This document shows positions 16,236-26,081 of a stretch of DNA of 36,388 bases, in pieces. The notes beneath the pieces are model-generated. The model was not told the DNA's origin and ran no database searches. It worked only from the letters and a program-made list of their open reading frames with translations. The stretch lies in the NCBI GenBank assembly GCA_030616425.1, contig JAUWXJ010000003.1:1-36388 (forward strand). Reading direction: 5' to 3'. The stretch's first letter is position 1. Each line of letters opens with the position of its first letter. The stretch is from Desulfobacterales bacterium (GTDB taxonomy: Bacteria; Desulfobacterota; Desulfobacteria; Desulfobacterales; C00003060). Position numbers and translations under genes: made by a program.

Positions 16236-16436
16236 ATGTCCATCCGTTTGATAGCAAGAGAACTGTATAAACTTCAGCAGGAAGTCGAGAAGCTGAAGGT
16301 ACGGATTGAATCTGCCCCACCTCATGAGCGTGAGGCCATGGAGGATCGTCTGCGAAGACTCCGGGCCGAGCGCAACCGCATGCGAAAGACCCTCAATGGC
16401 GCAAAAGAACCATCCCCCTTCCGTCAACCTCGGTAA
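16236..16436 (+). CDS. Small coiled-coil hypothetical protein
   Basis: 66 aa, heptad-like charged sequence LYKLQQEVEKLKVRIESAPPHEREAMEDRLRRLRAERNRMRKTL. Confidence 0.5.
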   Translation: MSIRLIARELYKLQQEVEKLKVRIESAPPHEREAMEDRLRRLRAERNRMRKTLNGAKEPSPFRQPR

Positions 16437-16450
16437 ATGGTGGCTTTTTA

Positions 16451-18136
16451 TTAAGAATCTTTTATTTCTTTATAACATTGTTCAATATAATACTTAGCTT
16501 CTTTTGAATGTTTCAGCTTCTGCAAGTATGAAAGAGCTTTGTTAAAATCTCCTATATTCATATAACTTATCCCCAAGCATAAAGTTAATTCCTCGCTCTC
16601 CTGGAAACGTTCAACCCCTTCAGACAGAATCTCTACAGCCTTTTGAAACTCCCTCCTTTTTTGTTCAATCATCCATAGCCCCAGGTAGGCCCGCTGATTC
16701 GGATAATAGCTCAATGATTTCTTGAATAACTTCTCAGCAATTTCCCCCTTGTTCTTAATAGCCTCAATCTTCGAATAATCACCGTGGCTGAAAGTCATTC
16801 CAAGCCGCGAGTAAAAATCGGCATGCATCTCATATAGCTCTTCTTTATCTACAAGCTTTACTGACTTAACAAAATCATGCATATTTTCGTATAACGCGGT
16901 TCTGATTGCTTTCCCAAATTCAAAAACAGTTTCCTGCGATAGATTCGAATCTGTTTCAAAATAGCAAATGCCTTCAACTCTTTTTAGCCATACATCATCG
17001 GTCTCATTAAATTTCTTTTTCAAGTCTAGATAGAGCTTGGTCCCCGGATATATCTCAAGGATATACAGGACACAAATCAAGGGCTTGATTTGGTGTATCA
17101 GGTCGATTGTATCTTGAATTGTCTCCCAGCTCTCTTCAGGCGAACCGTATATGAAATAAGCCCGGGCAATGATTCCATATTTGTGAGTTAAGGCAAAAGC
17201 ATTCTTGATTTGATCAGTCTTAACATTCTTATTCAGCAAGGCCCTTATTTTTTCGGAACCACTTTCGATCCCATAGCTTATTTGGATACACCCTGCTTTT
17301 CGCATCCAATATAACATCTCTTCATCAACATAAGTGACTCGTGAGATAGCAACCCAGGTAATCTTAAGGCCTCTGTCAAGAATCCTTTTGCAAATTTCAA
17401 TGACTAGATCTTTTTTAATCGTAAAATTGTCATCTGAAACATAGAAAAAAGTGACTCCTTTATCGTAGAGCATCTCCAGATGCTGGACGAAATTTTCTGG
17501 TGAGTGAAATCTTATTTTCTTTCCCCAGAACCCAGGGCTGCCACAAAATGTGCATTTCCACGGACATCCTCGAGAAAGCACAAGATGCTGATATTCGAAA
17601 TACCTTGCCGGGATCGGCAATTCATCAATGTCTTGAATCGGCTCGGCAGCATTTGTTCTTATGATCTTTCCGTTCTTTCTAAAAGCGATCCCTTTGACAT
17701 TCTTGATGTTTTTGAAATCTCTTTTTTCGATTAACTTTACCAAATTCAAAAAGCTATATTCTCCCTCACCTATGACGACAAAATCTACTTGCTGAAAATG
17801 CTTCAAAAAATGTTCCCACAAAAAAGTTGCTGCAACGCCGCCCAAAACGATCTTTACATCAGGATTGATCTCTTTGGCTATTTGAGCAATCTCCAGACCA
17901 CCCCATCGATTTGCATTCAAGATAGAAAAGCCAATGACGTCAGGCTTCTTTTCAAGCAAGACCCCGCCAATTTTTTGAGGTGTCTTATGGATATCGTACC
18001 AATTCAATATTTCAACATCGTACTGATTCTCTTTCAGAACAGCACCGACATAATAGACCCCTATCGGCATAGGCCTTATATCCTCTTCCTGAGACCGGTC
18101 ATAAAGGGGGTAGGGATAAATGAGTAATATCTTCAT
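16451..18136 (-). CDS. B12-binding radical SAM protein with C-terminal TPR-like repeats
   Basis: MKILLIYPYPLYDRSQEE (likely start at 18136 rather than 18187); GVYYVGAVLKENQYDVEILNW cobalamin-binding-like domain; RGCPWKCTFCGSP radical SAM Cys motif; C-terminal TPR-like helices. Confidence 0.92.
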   Translation of the reverse strand: MKILLIYPYPLYDRSQEEDIRPMPIGVYYVGAVLKENQYDVEILNWYDIHKTPQKIGGVLLEKKPDVIGFSILNANRWGGLEIAQIAKEINPDVKIVLGGVAATFLWEHFLKHFQQVDFVVIGEGEYSFLNLVKLIEKRDFKNIKNVKGIAFRKNGKIIRTNAAEPIQDIDELPIPARYFEYQHLVLSRGCPWKCTFCGSPGFWGKKIRFHSPENFVQHLEMLYDKGVTFFYVSDDNFTIKKDLVIEICKRILDRGLKITWVAISRVTYVDEEMLYWMRKAGCIQISYGIESGSEKIRALLNKNVKTDQIKNAFALTHKYGIIARAYFIYGSPEESWETIQDTIDLIHQIKPLICVLYILEIYPGTKLYLDLKKKFNETDDVWLKRVEGICYFETDSNLSQETVFEFGKAIRTALYENMHDFVKSVKLVDKEELYEMHADFYSRLGMTFSHGDYSKIEAIKNKGEIAEKLFKKSLSYYPNQRAYLGLWMIEQKRREFQKAVEILSEGVERFQESEELTLCLGISYMNIGDFNKALSYLQKLKHSKEAKYYIEQCYKEIKDS

Positions 18137-18187
18137 TCTTGCTCTCTCTCTTTTCTTGTAGTCCTTCAAGGGAAGACCGCTCACCAA

Positions 18188-19588
18188 TCATTTATACCTG
18201 CGGAGAATATCCCAGTACGCCCCGCGATATCCCTGCCCGATGGCATCCACCAGCCGTTGATTGGCATTATAGTTGTAATTTCTCTCGGGTCTTGACGGGT
18301 CAAAGAAAAAGAAACGCTCATCGTCGCCTATGAGTTCATCAAGCAGTTCAGAAGCAAAAGGCGCGATAGCCGGCTCTAAGAAGAAGAGGAGCTCTGATAA
18401 GTCGCCTTCGCGTACAAGGCCCTCTTTCAGCCCGTGTTGGGTTATGAGATTTGCAAGCTCCGTTCCCGGATAGACCCGCACACCCAATGTGACCCCTACC
18501 CGCTCCGGCCGAGACCGCTTCATCAGCTCAATCGTGGCAGTGATGCTCTCCTGTGTCTCCCCCGGCGAGCCGAGCAAAAGGTCGAACATGACCACTATGC
18601 CCGCCTCCTTACAGAACTTGACTGCATTTGAGATGTCGTTTGGCATAAATCCCCGTCTCAATCGCCTCAACATCTCCTCATCGCCATTGTCCACCCCAAA
18701 GTTAATCCCCACACATCCAGCGCGACGCATCAGCTTAGCAAATTCCAGCGAAAAGGGGACTGGCGAGCAGTACGCATACCATCGGAGTTTGTCACCCAAA
18801 TTTCGGTGAATGATTTCCCGGCAAATTTCCAGGGCATGCACCTGAGGTAAATTAAACTCACTGTCGCAGGTGTGTATGTGGTCAATCCCCTGTTCAAGAA
18901 GTCTTTCCAGCTCATCAACCACGGTTTTGGGCGGTCTGATCCGTATCTTTTTGCCCTTGGCTATCGGATCCGCACAGTAAACACATACACCATTGCACCC
19001 GCGCTTGGTCTCAATCCCTGCTTGTCCCCCTTCATGAAAATAGCGACGGTTGTCAACCCAGGTTCGACTCATGGGAGGAAGGTTCGCCAGAGACAGCATT
19101 GACTGCGGATTGCGGCGCCACCTGCCATGATCACGCCAAATCAGATTGGAAAAATTATGCCATTCCTCTCTTCGTTCTATCTTGTTGGCAAGCTGCAGGA
19201 AGTCAAAGTCCCCGTCGCCCCACAAACCCGCATCAGCCTCGCACACCTCCAAAACCCGCTCCGGTATGACCGAGAAACCTACACCACCCAACACAACAAC
19301 GGCATCCGTATGTTTGCGGATAGCCCCCACCATGTCGGCAAACTCATCTAGAAACGACTGGCGGCTTGTGAAGGTACAATCGTCTGTGTTGCGAAGCGTC
19401 ACTCCGATTAAGTCGAAGTGTGTTCCATCAAAGAAATTCGCTATAGCAGAACCCCACTCATCCTCCCAGCAAAGGTCCAGAACCTCCACATGATGTCCTG
19501 CTGCGTTCAGTACTTCAGCTACATAGTCCAGACCAATAGGTGCTATTGGCGGCTTTATCCGATTTGTATTGACTAAAGCTACACGCAT
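18188..19588 (-). CDS. B12-binding radical SAM protein
   Basis: PIGLDYVAEVLNAAGHHVEVLDLC, KRGCNGVCVYCADP CxxxCxxC motif, YAYCSPVPF, GVDNGDEEMLRRLRRG. Confidence 0.92.
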   Translation of the reverse strand: MRVALVNTNRIKPPIAPIGLDYVAEVLNAAGHHVEVLDLCWEDEWGSAIANFFDGTHFDLIGVTLRNTDDCTFTSRQSFLDEFADMVGAIRKHTDAVVVLGGVGFSVIPERVLEVCEADAGLWGDGDFDFLQLANKIERREEWHNFSNLIWRDHGRWRRNPQSMLSLANLPPMSRTWVDNRRYFHEGGQAGIETKRGCNGVCVYCADPIAKGKKIRIRPPKTVVDELERLLEQGIDHIHTCDSEFNLPQVHALEICREIIHRNLGDKLRWYAYCSPVPFSLEFAKLMRRAGCVGINFGVDNGDEEMLRRLRRGFMPNDISNAVKFCKEAGIVVMFDLLLGSPGETQESITATIELMKRSRPERVGVTLGVRVYPGTELANLITQHGLKEGLVREGDLSELLFFLEPAIAPFASELLDELIGDDERFFFFDPSRPERNYNYNANQRLVDAIGQGYRGAYWDILRRYK

Positions 19589-20348
19589 AAGACAAAAGAA
19601 TAAATAAGCTTCATGATATGTATGTCACAGGCCTCTCGACTATAATGACCAACTGCCACGCTATCAATATTGGGAAATACTCAAAACCCTTTTCGACAGC
19701 GTTATGAAGTGGGGTCATGTCCTGATTCTATTGATAAAATCCCACCAATGACTGTTTTGCGTATTTTTCGCACAAAAGCGAGACAACTACACAACTATAG
19801 AAAAAATTATCTTTCCAGCAGATCAAAATCTTTTGCTCTGGCCATTTTTTCCCCCTGCTTTATCGAACTCCTGACCGCTAGCCGCAAAAGTTCAAATTTT
19901 CTGGCAAGAGTTGTGGCAACGCCTGCCATATAGCACGGGGCCTTCATCAAGAAAACTCATAATTTTCTGGGCGTCGCTAAGCCCCCAACAGTGAATACAC
20001 GCCTCATCTTCTGTCATTTCTTCTAATATTGATAGCCAACATCTTTTCGTTCAATTTGAACTACAGATCAACGATTATGGGTGGGCTATGGAACCTGGTA
20101 TAAAACTTGCATATCATTTTTGTTGTCTATTACCAAATGTTGTAATAAAAGCAACGAGTTGTCTTGCATCTTGGGGTTTCGACCAGCTGAGGTGTTGTAC
20201 CAGGGAGTCAACATCACATGGTGCTTATTTCGTCACCAGTAAATAAATGGGCACCGAAGAATCACATAGTGGTAACCTTAAATTGCAAATGTATCTCATG
20301 AAGGGTTCCTGTGCGACATGAAGATTAGAAGAAAATTGTTAACAGTTT

Positions 20349-21839
20349 TTGATCTCATGTGATATATTATTGGTCAAGAATTCGAAGATTGGCAAAAAAA
20401 TGAACGAGAAAAATACGACAGTCGTACTGGGTGAAAGCAGGGAAACGTCTGATAGTTCGATCAAAGGCTTATTAGAGCAACGGAACATAAAGGTCTGGGA
20501 ATGCGCAGATGGAATTGAGGCGATCCGCAAATCGTTTGCGAAAAATCCTGATTTAATCATCCTGGATGTGACGCTGCCACGATTGAACGGTTATCAGTTC
20601 GCCCGGATACTAAAAAGTGACCCTTCCATGAACTCTACTCCAATCATCCACATGGGTTCTTCAAGAAATCCAATTGAGCGATATTGGAGCGGTGTCTGCG
20701 GGGGAGACGATTATCTGGAAAAGCCGGTAAATGAGGTCGACTTAGAGAAAGCTCTGAATACGTTCCTTCGCAAAGAAAGCGGCAAGCGTCAGTTGCTTGC
20801 TCCTGTCAGCACGATCCCGGACTTAGATGACCAGTCAATCTTAGCTCTTGCCACCAAGCTTTTGGAGCAGGAACTTCTCAGGGCGAATATCCTGAACGAA
20901 ATCAACATGATCGACATATCGGCCATGACCGCCGAAGATCTTGTAATGGCTGTAATGGCTATTGTCGGTTCACTATATGATTTTGCCGTGGCAACGGCCT
21001 TATTTCTTTATATCGATCATGGAGAGATCTTCTTCTACCAGAACGGACAGGTTGAACAAGATCGTTTGGACGAGGTTAAGAAGCTTATTCTTAAGCATTT
21101 GCAGCGACAGTATGAAATTTACTTAGATCCGAAACAAATAAAGCAAAACCTCTTGCAATCAAATCAGGTCAAAGAAGTTAGCAGAGAAACAGATGAAGTT
21201 TATATTCATACAAAGGAGAGTGGCCCTGTTCGCTCTGTGTTGGCTTTTCAGGATATTGGATTTAAGGAGCTTAAGGAAAATGATCGGGAAATTCTCACGC
21301 TGGCGCTAGACCTCGCCCAGGGAGTGCTAGAGAAAAAGATATTCTTTCAGATGTCTCAAGAATTATCCATTATTGACGCTGCGACAGAAGGCGATTCTAT
21401 GGCCTTTTTCATGACCATTTTGAGAAGAGAGATTGAAAATGCAATCAGAAATCGATACCCCATCACCCTTATGACCATAGCTATCTCCAACTATAAGCAG
21501 ATCACTAAAGACCTCAGTACTGATGAGGTACACGGTTTGATTCGTATTATTCAGAATCTTATCTTAAAAGTTATGCGTAAATCTGACATCGTGGCCAGAT
21601 GGGAAATGGCCTCTTTCGCTTTCCTACTCACTCACACGTCGCTGGAAAAGGCCCGCGTGTCCCAAGAGAGGATCAGTAAGTATATAATGAATAATATCTC
21701 ACAACACTTGCCTTCCTCGGCCGAATTAGTAATGGATATGGGTATCAGTCAGTTCAACCCGGAACGTGACAAAACACCGGAAATCTTCTTTGCCAACGCC
21801 AAACCAAAGGAAAAAAGTTTAGATGAAGCCAACCGGTAA
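20349..21839 (+). CDS. Response regulator: REC - GAF-like - degenerate GGDEF
   Basis: REC with LIILDVTLPRLNGYQFA and DDYLEKPVN; GAF-like middle domain; C-terminal GGDEF-fold sequence (RREIENAIRNRYPITLMTIAISNYKQI...SDIVARWEMASFAFLL) with WEMASF at the GGDEF site. Confidence 0.8.
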   Translation: MISCDILLVKNSKIGKKMNEKNTTVVLGESRETSDSSIKGLLEQRNIKVWECADGIEAIRKSFAKNPDLIILDVTLPRLNGYQFARILKSDPSMNSTPIIHMGSSRNPIERYWSGVCGGDDYLEKPVNEVDLEKALNTFLRKESGKRQLLAPVSTIPDLDDQSILALATKLLEQELLRANILNEINMIDISAMTAEDLVMAVMAIVGSLYDFAVATALFLYIDHGEIFFYQNGQVEQDRLDEVKKLILKHLQRQYEIYLDPKQIKQNLLQSNQVKEVSRETDEVYIHTKESGPVRSVLAFQDIGFKELKENDREILTLALDLAQGVLEKKIFFQMSQELSIIDAATEGDSMAFFMTILRREIENAIRNRYPITLMTIAISNYKQITKDLSTDEVHGLIRIIQNLILKVMRKSDIVARWEMASFAFLLTHTSLEKARVSQERISKYIMNNISQHLPSSAELVMDMGISQFNPERDKTPEIFFANAKPKEKSLDEANR

Positions 21840-24453
21840 ACTTAGGGTCGGCGACTTGCTTGTCCAGGAGGATCTCATTACCCCAGAGCAGTTGGATCAG
21901 GCTCTATCAGTTCAGAAAAATCAGAAAATATATAAACCATTGGGAGAAGTCTGTGTCGAACTGAAATTTCTCTCCAGGACGCAGTTGAACCGAATCCTCA
22001 ATAAGTACCAGAAAAACATCCGAATAGGAGATCTCTTGATTAATCTGGGGTTGATCACTCAGGAACAGCTGCAAACGGCCTTAAAGCAACAGAAATCGGA
22101 AGGTGGAAAAATAGGGGACATCTTAGTAAAAATGGGGTTTCTCACAGAAACTTCTCTGATCAACACGCTGACTATACAGTTGGGAGTTCCCAAGATTGTT
22201 CCTGACTTTCGTCTGATTGATAAAAGCCTCCTAGAGGGAATCAGTGAAGAATTCTTGGTGAAACATGAGGTGCTGCCAGCTTTTAAGGAAGGCGATGTAT
22301 TGACCGTCATCATGAGTAATCCCCTTGACGGGCAGACCATTCGCGACCTAACCAATACCTTCGGATGCAAAATCGAACCTGCAATTGCTCCATCGGGAGA
22401 TATTCAAAACGCTATCAAGCAACATTATCGAAAGGTTACGCTTGGAGCCCAAGACGTTCCCGAGAAGGAAACAAAAGACCTGATTGTCGGTGATACGAAC
22501 TTTCCCCGGGGGGAGAATGGAGACAATATTGTAGGAATACTAGATTATATTATCACCAATGCCATCATGGAGGGGGCGAGTGATATTCACATTGAACCAA
22601 GAGAAAAAAGCCTCCGCATCCGTTACCGCATTGATGGGATATTGCAGCATAAGACCGATGTACCTATCTCCTTAGCCCCAAGCCTCGTGTCGCGAATAAA
22701 AATCCTGTGTAACCTCGATATTGCTGAAAAGAGAAGACATCAGGATGGCCGCATTGAAGCCCGGGTCATGGACAAAGAGGTTGATCTCAGGGTTTCTGTT
22801 TATGTTTCGGGCTACGGGGAGAATGTAGTAATACGCGTTTTGCACCGTACAACCGAACTGGTTGAGCTTGACGCATTAGGTATCTCCCCGAGCAACAGAG
22901 CCAGGTTTCAGCAAATCCTGGATCAGCCTTCAGGAATCATCCTGGTTACGGGGCCCACAGGCAGTGGTAAAACCACGACCCTCTATGCTTGTTTAAATTA
23001 TTTGAATGACGGACAAAGATCGATCATCACAGTGGAAGATCCTATCGAATACACCATGGATGGGGTAGTACAGGGACAGATGGAATCTAAACTAGGGCAA
23101 ACCTATACCGATTTCCTGAAATCTATGATGCGCCAGGATCCGGATGTCATCATGATTGGAGAGATCCGGGACTCTGTTGCAGCAGAAGCCGTAATACAGG
23201 CTGCCTTGACCGGCCATAAGGTGTTCAGCACCTTCCACACAGATGATACAACAGGGGCACTCTTGCGACTTATGGATATGGGAATTGATACCTTTCTGAT
23301 ATCTTCAACGGTGGTTTCGATAGTTGCTCAGCGTCTGGTCCGAGCCCTTTGTACACACTGCCGTGAACCCTATGTGCCAGATGAACATCTGCTAACCTCT
23401 TTTAGTGTTGGTTCTATAGATACAGCTAAATTTAATTTCCATCAAGCAGTCGGATGTTCTCATTGCGGTGATACAGGGTTTAAAGGGCGTACTGCCATTC
23501 ATGAGTTTTTGTTGGTCAATGATGCGATCCGTGACGCTATCCTGGCACGAAAGACCTCAGGCCAGATCAGGCTCGCTGCTCGGGAACACGCTAAAATGGT
23601 CTCCATGCGCGAGGATGGTTTCTACAAGGCCACTAAGGGAATTACCTCTCTGGAGGAGGTTGTGCGTGTGGTTTTTCACAATGAAAGCGACGATTTGTCT
23701 CTTCGTTCTGCAGAAGAGTTAATAGATCTTTGTGAAAAGGTGACAACCATACCCCCGAAACAACTCGACTCAATCCCAACCCCGAAGAAGATTTCAATGC
23801 AAGAGGCTGAAGCCCCTGTCTCAATCACAGGCTCCAATCTTTCTGTAATGGACGGAGAAGTTTACAGGATTCGCTTTGATGTCACCACTATTGAAACGGA
23901 TACCGACCAGATTGCAGATTTCTTCAAGGCATACCAAGGAATCATTGAGAAGATGGGCAAGGCCCTTGACTCTAATTTGTTAGAAGACTTTGTAAACTTC
24001 ATTATCTACACGGTGAAACGTCTGGAGATTTCATTGAAATCTGAGTTTGTTGAATTTTCCCTCCGGGTAAAAGAGGAAAAAGTGAAGATTATAGTAGAAA
24101 CCTTGATTCCGCAAAGGCCATCCTCTTCAACCTTTCATACAAGCAAGGAGACGGGTCTGCGTCTGATAAATTTTCTAATGCCCAGCTCAGGTGTAGAAAA
24201 AGCGCTCGCGACCGAAAGTGATTACATGAAAAGAGGAGGGCCTTATCAGAAAAAAGCATCTTTGATTGAGTTTCTGAAACAAAAAGAGGCCCGGCAACAC
24301 GAGGAGGAAGGAGCAGAATATGGAGAAGCTCCTCTATCAAGGCCTGAGCTTCCTGAGGAACCAGCGGTTCGTGATGCTTCACACCCAAAAAGCTTCGGGC
24401 TGTATAAAAAACACGTGGAAGAGTTAGAATTGGACGGTTCTTTAGGGGGCTAA
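21823..24453 (+). CDS. GspE/PilB/MshE-family secretion ATPase with two N-terminal MshEN-like segments and an unusual C-terminal extension
   Basis: RVGDLLVQEDLITPEQLDQAL and RIGDLLINLGLITQEQLQTALKQQ; Walker A TGPTGSGKTTTLYA; MIGEIRDSVAAEAVIQAALTGHKVFSTFHTDD; CTHC...CSHC; ~240 aa beyond the usual end. Confidence 0.93.
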   Translation: MKPTGKLRVGDLLVQEDLITPEQLDQALSVQKNQKIYKPLGEVCVELKFLSRTQLNRILNKYQKNIRIGDLLINLGLITQEQLQTALKQQKSEGGKIGDILVKMGFLTETSLINTLTIQLGVPKIVPDFRLIDKSLLEGISEEFLVKHEVLPAFKEGDVLTVIMSNPLDGQTIRDLTNTFGCKIEPAIAPSGDIQNAIKQHYRKVTLGAQDVPEKETKDLIVGDTNFPRGENGDNIVGILDYIITNAIMEGASDIHIEPREKSLRIRYRIDGILQHKTDVPISLAPSLVSRIKILCNLDIAEKRRHQDGRIEARVMDKEVDLRVSVYVSGYGENVVIRVLHRTTELVELDALGISPSNRARFQQILDQPSGIILVTGPTGSGKTTTLYACLNYLNDGQRSIITVEDPIEYTMDGVVQGQMESKLGQTYTDFLKSMMRQDPDVIMIGEIRDSVAAEAVIQAALTGHKVFSTFHTDDTTGALLRLMDMGIDTFLISSTVVSIVAQRLVRALCTHCREPYVPDEHLLTSFSVGSIDTAKFNFHQAVGCSHCGDTGFKGRTAIHEFLLVNDAIRDAILARKTSGQIRLAAREHAKMVSMREDGFYKATKGITSLEEVVRVVFHNESDDLSLRSAEELIDLCEKVTTIPPKQLDSIPTPKKISMQEAEAPVSITGSNLSVMDGEVYRIRFDVTTIETDTDQIADFFKAYQGIIEKMGKALDSNLLEDFVNFIIYTVKRLEISLKSEFVEFSLRVKEEKVKIIVETLIPQRPSSSTFHTSKETGLRLINFLMPSSGVEKALATESDYMKRGGPYQKKASLIEFLKQKEARQHEEEGAEYGEAPLSRPELPEEPAVRDASHPKSFGLYKKHVEELELDGSLGG

Positions 24454-24930
24454 TCGGTTTGCATTACTTTGGTGTTGGACACCACCGCCTGTTTCTGTTG
24501 ATCTTCGCGCCAAACAATAGACGTCTCAGGTTGTTGTTCCTGCTGACGAAACCGGACGTCTGCATTCTACTGTCCTGAAAACACCCATACTAAAATGCTG
24601 GTAATGTGCGCTTGTTCTACCAAACCACGCATCATTTGAACCCAAATTATGCGTTAGAGGCCTGCGCGGGTGAGGAGAGAACCAGCAAAAAACCGTAATA
24701 TTCGCGATTGGGGGTAAGTGGAACCGCTGAACGTAGGCCCACAGCCATTTCCACTGAGGATAACCGCATACCCGGTATCGGGTATCATATTCTTGATTTC
24801 CAGAGCAATAAATTTTCTGCACATACATATTATGAGTCAAGAGCAGACCCATTTACCCCCTGACCGATAGTTGCGACAGCCTCAACTTTCCGGCAGAAGT
24901 GGTTGCATTCACACCCAACCCGCGTACCTA

Positions 24931-24960
24931 ACCCCGCCCTGGGGGCGGAGAGCTTCAAAG
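24931..24960 (+). repeat. Possible degenerate third copy of the GC-rich IS200/IS605-like end hairpin
   Basis: accccgccctgggggcggagagcttcaaag resembles ...gggcggggaggcttcaca of copies A and B. Confidence 0.35.
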
Positions 24961-25046
24961 ATCTTCTTGCGCTCTATCGCCATGATAATGAAATGGAGGA
25001 GAGCCGGCGTGTTAGTAGTGTGGTATTAACCTGGAACATGCTGTAA

Positions 25047-25967
25047 TTAATCAGGATCATCCACAACCACGCCGTACCGACTCCCTTTTGGTGGTGCACC
25101 TCTTTTTTCTTTTGAAATGACAAGATTGCGATAAAAGGTCTTATCTGTCCGATTATAGGAAACCAGAAGTTTCACCATACTCCGGCTCAGCTTTCCAAGG
25201 CTAGCATCTTCATATATCAGTTCTAATGCAGAGCGGGTATCATAGGGGACATCACGGTACGGCCTGGGGGAAATCAAGGCATCGAAGACGTCACAAACTG
25301 CTACCAGTTCCACCATCCTATCAGCCAACTTGATCCCCCGAGGATAGCCCGATCCATCCCTTCTTTCATGATGTTCATGGGCTACTTTAGGGCTTAAGCG
25401 ATCTTCACCTCCCAAATAATAGCTGAGTAAAACAAATCCGGCAACGGCATGGTCTTTTAAGATTTCTCTCTCGTTTCTGGTTAAGTAAGAGACTTTCCTT
25501 AATATCTCCATGGGGACGGTAATCTTGCCGAAATCATGCATGGGAGCTACCGATACTTCTCTTACAAGCTTTGACGGGCTGCGTATTAGGCCAGAGGCCA
25601 TTCGAACAGTCAAGACTGAAACGCGTAATATATGACGGTAGGTGTAAGGGTCATTTTTTTTAAAAAAATCCAGGGCCTCAAAGATAGGGGGAGGAAACAC
25701 AATCTCTCCCATCCATTTTAAGGTCTGGTCAATTACCTTTGGTGAGTCAAAAATAATGTCATAAGGTCCTCCCTTAAGAAATGCCATCACATCATCTCGA
25801 ATGCCCCTATGCCGGAAAATAGGTTTAAGATCCCGATCCTTATGTTTTCCTTTATTACATATAGCCTTCATGAATTTGGGAGTTAATACATCTCCTGCCC
25901 GTGCTATTAATGAACCCTCAAGATCATAAATATCATGCTTAACTATAGAGTATCTTTGGCGAGCCAT
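25047..25967 (-). CDS. HD-GYP domain phosphodiesterase-like protein
   Basis: HILRVSVLTVRMASGL, MHDFGKITVP, HHERRDGSGYPRGIKL, VCDVFDALISPRPYR. Confidence 0.92.
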   Translation of the reverse strand: MARQRYSIVKHDIYDLEGSLIARAGDVLTPKFMKAICNKGKHKDRDLKPIFRHRGIRDDVMAFLKGGPYDIIFDSPKVIDQTLKWMGEIVFPPPIFEALDFFKKNDPYTYRHILRVSVLTVRMASGLIRSPSKLVREVSVAPMHDFGKITVPMEILRKVSYLTRNEREILKDHAVAGFVLLSYYLGGEDRLSPKVAHEHHERRDGSGYPRGIKLADRMVELVAVCDVFDALISPRPYRDVPYDTRSALELIYEDASLGKLSRSMVKLLVSYNRTDKTFYRNLVISKEKRGAPPKGSRYGVVVDDPD

Positions 25968-26081
25968 CAGCTTTGTTCCTGTGGTTAGTGATAGAGATAA
26001 GAATCCACCTCTTGGTCAATTTTCTCCCCCTTGACCAAAATAGTCCCTGCTGACACCGCCAAGGCTCCGGTGAACGGCAGG

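Noticed and set aside
24526-24852. Minus-strand 108-aa ORF
   Set aside because: No recognisable domain and low protein-likeness; intergenic, so not called.
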